Below are positions 61,555 to 64,000 of a stretch of 64,000 nt of DNA, piece by piece. The position numbers were made by a program, and so were the translations under genes. The DNA lies in assembly GCA_040387735.1 (NCBI GenBank), contig JAZKDE010000067.1:62001-126000 (forward strand), written 5' to 3'. The first letter of the stretch is position 1. Each line of letters opens with the position of its first letter. Under the pieces are notes generated by a model that was not told the DNA's origin, did no database searches, and saw only the letters and a list, made by a program, of their open reading frames with translations. Source of the stretch: Arcicella sp040387735. GTDB taxonomy: Bacteria; Bacteroidota; Bacteroidia; Cytophagales; Spirosomataceae.

Positions 61555-63078
61555 ATGAAAAAGCTAATTTTACTACTAATTGTGTTATTTTCTGCTAAAA
61601 GTTTTGCTCAGGACAAAATTACAAAAGAAGAAACTAAAACTACCGCTCTGCCTACTACAACTTCCACAAATCCTCCTCCAGTCATCACCAAACACCAGAC
61701 TACCATCAACGGACAAACATTTTCATATACAGCCACCACTGGTTACATGACGTTGAAAGACGAGTTTGGAAAAGCGAAAGGTAATATATTTTTCATTGCC
61801 TATACCAAAGATGGAGTAACGGATTTATCCAAAAGACCAATGACTTACACCTTCAACGGTGGCCCAGGTTCGGCTTCAGTTTGGTTACATTTAGGGGCAA
61901 TTGGACCAAAACGAATTTTAATGTCCGATAAAGGCGACGCTTTAGCTCCGCCTTATCAGTACGTAAATAATGAATACAGTTGGTTGGATAAAACCGATTT
62001 AGTTTTCATTGACCCAATCAATACAGGGTATAGCCGTGCAGTACAAGGGGAAGACCCGAAGCAGTTTTTGGGTTACGTAGAAGATATTGAATCTGTTGGA
62101 GAATTTATCCGACTTTATACGGTAAAATACGGAAGATGGTCATCGCCTAAATTTTTGGCGGGTGAAAGTTATGGAACAACTCGTGCGGCGGGGCTTTCGG
62201 GTTATTTGCAGGATAAATTCAATATGTATATTAACGGAATTAGTTTAATTTCATCCATCTTGAATTTCCAAACGGCACGATTTGAAAAAGGAAATGATTT
62301 ACCTTTTTCACTTTTTTTACCAACTTATACCGCAATGGCTTGGTATCATAAAAAAATTGCCAAAGAGTATCAAGGTGATTTACAAAAAACGCTCCGAGAA
62401 GTTGAAAAATTTGCTCTCAATGAATATTCCACTGCATTAATGAAAGGAGATTTATTAACTCCAGAAGAAGAAAAACAGATAATTCAGAAATTAAGTAAGT
62501 TTACAGGATTGAGTGAAACATACATTAAAAATACCAATATGAGAATTGAAATTGGGCGTTTTGTAAAGGAATTACTCCGTGACGAAGGCAAAACTGCAGG
62601 AAGGTTAGATGGCCGTTTTACAGGTACAGATTATGACAACGCAGGAGAAAGATACGAATTTGACCCGAGTTTAGATGCAACGATTTCGGGGCCCTACTCG
62701 ACCTCAATCAATCAGTATTTACGTCAAGATTTAAAGTATGAAAATGACTTATCTTATTTGCTTTTAACGGGCAGAGTTCAACCTTGGAACTATGGAAACG
62801 TACAAAATCAATATTTAAACGTGGCCGAAACATTGAGACAAGCCATGTCGAAAAACCCATTTTTAAAAGTTTGGATTCCTTCTGCTTATTACGATTTAGC
62901 AACGCCATATTTCGCTGCGGAATACACTATCGCTCACGCAGGATTGAAACCAGAACAGCGTAAAAATATCAAATTCACCTATTATGAAGCTGGACACATG
63001 ATGTATATTCACAAACCATCTTTAGTGAAATTGAAAAAAGAAGCCGACCAATTTTACGAAGAAACATTAAAGCAATAA
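61555..63078 (+). CDS. Secreted S10 serine carboxypeptidase
   Basis: 507 residues. Signal peptide about 1-18 (IVLFSAKSFAQ). S10 motifs: FNGGPGSASVWLHLGAIGP (substrate/oxyanion region), the nucleophile in AGESYGTTRAAG and the catalytic His in YEAGHMMYI; the Asp is presumably in the YYDLATPY segment. The N-terminus has a short Thr/Pro-rich linker. It should act in the periplasm or outside, removing C-terminal residues of peptides. Preceded by the divergent aminotransferase and followed by a palindromic terminator. Confidence 0.92.
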   Translation: MKKLILLLIVLFSAKSFAQDKITKEETKTTALPTTTSTNPPPVITKHQTTINGQTFSYTATTGYMTLKDEFGKAKGNIFFIAYTKDGVTDLSKRPMTYTFNGGPGSASVWLHLGAIGPKRILMSDKGDALAPPYQYVNNEYSWLDKTDLVFIDPINTGYSRAVQGEDPKQFLGYVEDIESVGEFIRLYTVKYGRWSSPKFLAGESYGTTRAAGLSGYLQDKFNMYINGISLISSILNFQTARFEKGNDLPFSLFLPTYTAMAWYHKKIAKEYQGDLQKTLREVEKFALNEYSTALMKGDLLTPEEEKQIIQKLSKFTGLSETYIKNTNMRIEIGRFVKELLRDEGKTAGRLDGRFTGTDYDNAGERYEFDPSLDATISGPYSTSINQYLRQDLKYENDLSYLLLTGRVQPWNYGNVQNQYLNVAETLRQAMSKNPFLKVWIPSAYYDLATPYFAAEYTIAHAGLKPEQRKNIKFTYYEAGHMMYIHKPSLVKLKKEADQFYEETLKQ

Positions 63079-63082
63079 AACG

Positions 63083-63118
63083 TAAACATCCCGAATTTGT
63101 ACAAATTCGGGATGTTAA
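63083..63118. terminator. Palindrome between the carboxypeptidase and the last gene
   Basis: AACATCCCGAATTTGT and ACAAATTCGGGATGTT form a perfect 16-bp inverted repeat without a spacer, a bidirectional terminator-like structure; no long U-tract. Confidence 0.75.
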
Positions 63119-63135
63119 AACGTAAAACTCGTATA

Positions 63136-64000
63136 TTATTTCTCCATGAAACACACACTTCCACCAACCCAATCAAAATCTTTATTGTAACGAACTCCAA
63201 TCATCTCTCCACGGGAAAGGCGAGCTAAATTTGTCAATAATATGGGTCTTGATTCATCCTTCTGCCAAATATAAAGCATCCTAATTTCGCATTTCACTTT
63301 ACTTCCATCCGTTGTTTGAATAACAGGTTCGTACTTTACTTTTTTCTGCAAAATATAATTTTCTGGATCAACAATCCCTGATAAATCTTCGGATAAAACA
63401 TTGATAATCACGCCAGTACCTGCAAAAGAAAACAACGGTTTAAGCACATAATCAGATAATTTTTCTGGATAAATCCCCTTATACTCACTCAAAAATCTAC
63501 ATTCAGGAATATAAGGATTATTCAAAAATGGCATCATAAATTTACTGATTCTGAAAAACCAATTCGGATGACCAATCCATTCAACATCAACATCATCAGT
63601 TAAATTAAAATCCGTTTTTAAATCTGGGAAATTTGTCAAATCATCAAAAATCAAGCGATTATAAATTCGATGAATTGGCGTTTTGACACCTTCATTACTA
63701 TAAAATAATTTTCGTCCTTCCTTGATAATTTTTGTCAAACAAACTGCCTTAACACCAATTAGATTTTCGGTAATATCAAAGTCAACCCGTGTTTTTTGAG
63801 TTTCTGGATAAATCTCTAATAAAATTACATTTTCAATTTTCTCATTGCCAATAATCAGCTTTTTGAAAGCATCAACGTAGGATTTTCTATCATGATTATT
63901 GAACAAAAATTCATAATTTTCAGGAATAGAAAAATGCTTTTGAAAAGTTTCTGAAAGCAAATATTGAAAACCAAATAGTGAAGGAAAACCCTGTAATTCA
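63136..64000 (-). CDS. Conserved protein of unknown function, ATP-grasp-like, 5' end outside the window
   Basis: The frame is open to the right edge: upstream of a TTG at 63960 the coding continues (ELQGFPSLFGFQYLLSETF), so at least 287 residues are present and the start is not in the window. Segments: FDITENLIGVKAVCLTKI, IHRIYNRLIFDDL, HPNWFFRISKFMMP, VLKPLFSFAGTGVIINV, YILQKKVKYEPV, KCEIRMLYIW. KPLFSFAGTGV followed by E-P and E-x-R residues looks like an ATP-grasp nucleotide site, but I do not recognise the family. Function unknown. Confidence 0.6.
   Translation of the reverse strand, partial: ELQGFPSLFGFQYLLSETFQKHFSIPENYEFLFNNHDRKSYVDAFKKLIIGNEKIENVILLEIYPETQKTRVDFDITENLIGVKAVCLTKIIKEGRKLFYSNEGVKTPIHRIYNRLIFDDLTNFPDLKTDFNLTDDVDVEWIGHPNWFFRISKFMMPFLNNPYIPECRFLSEYKGIYPEKLSDYVLKPLFSFAGTGVIINVLSEDLSGIVDPENYILQKKVKYEPVIQTTDGSKVKCEIRMLYIWQKDESRPILLTNLARLSRGEMIGVRYNKDFDWVGGSVCFMEK

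Overview
The window is A+T-rich chromosomal DNA from a member of the Bacteroidota, most likely order Cytophagales (an Emticicia/Lacihabitans/Arcicella-like lineage is my guess, not a proven assignment). The evidence is a TonB-linked outer-membrane barrel protein, a type IX secretion C-terminal domain on a pappalysin-like protease, type III glutamine synthetase, menaquinone synthesis (menD), HU-CCDC81/SPOR and DUF3127/DUF4159/DUF4197 proteins, and promoters of the Bacteroidota form TTTG-N19-TAnnTTTG (clearest at the tRNA gene). Shine-Dalgarno sequences are mostly absent. The sequence is a draft scaffold: three 10-base N runs (42709-42718, 44097-44106, 53846-53855) interrupt two genes that otherwise look intact.

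Layout. 1-14.5 kb: the end of an outer-membrane barrel protein, YceI, then menD, a cation-efflux transporter, Nudix, LysE, GH3, SurE, an acyltransferase, a nucleoside phosphorylase behind a cytochrome-c/FG-GAP lipoprotein, tRNA hydroxylase TrhO, and a deoxynucleoside kinase. 14.5-22.6 kb: tRNA-Leu(GAG), DUF3127, an ABC1 kinase with a TetR-like regulator, a secreted M43 protease, PhoH, and replicative helicase DnaB carrying a LAGLIDADG intein inside its Walker A motif. 22.6-29.5 kb: a four-gene minus-strand envelope operon (large TPR protein, plugless beta-barrel, HU-CCDC81/SPOR membrane protein, TonB). 29.7-33.7 kb: an M61 peptidase and a DUF4197 lipoprotein with a complete IS4-family element between their 3' ends. 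34-45.8 kb: CinA and an E2 acyltransferase, desaturase, RsmE/DUF4159, a MoxR-VWA pair, then two unrelated glutamine synthetases (GSIII and GSII) back to back. 45.8-64 kb: MtaB, DnaE, a lipoprotein, DUF2461, TrpS, PAP2/DUF2147, a LuxC-like acyl-CoA reductase divergent from a ferredoxin, porin plus Amt, thioredoxin, a class III aminotransferase, an S10 carboxypeptidase and a truncated unknown protein.

Most of this is housekeeping DNA. Nitrogen assimilation stands out: porin/Amt for ammonium uptake, with GSII and GSIII about 13 kb away. The most interesting parts are the DnaB intein, the TPR/barrel/SPOR/TonB envelope operon, the IS element whose ribosome-binding site is buried in a hairpin, and heptamer-phased repeats that appear to have become a signal peptide. 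I saw no CRISPR array, prophage, rRNA operon or defence island.
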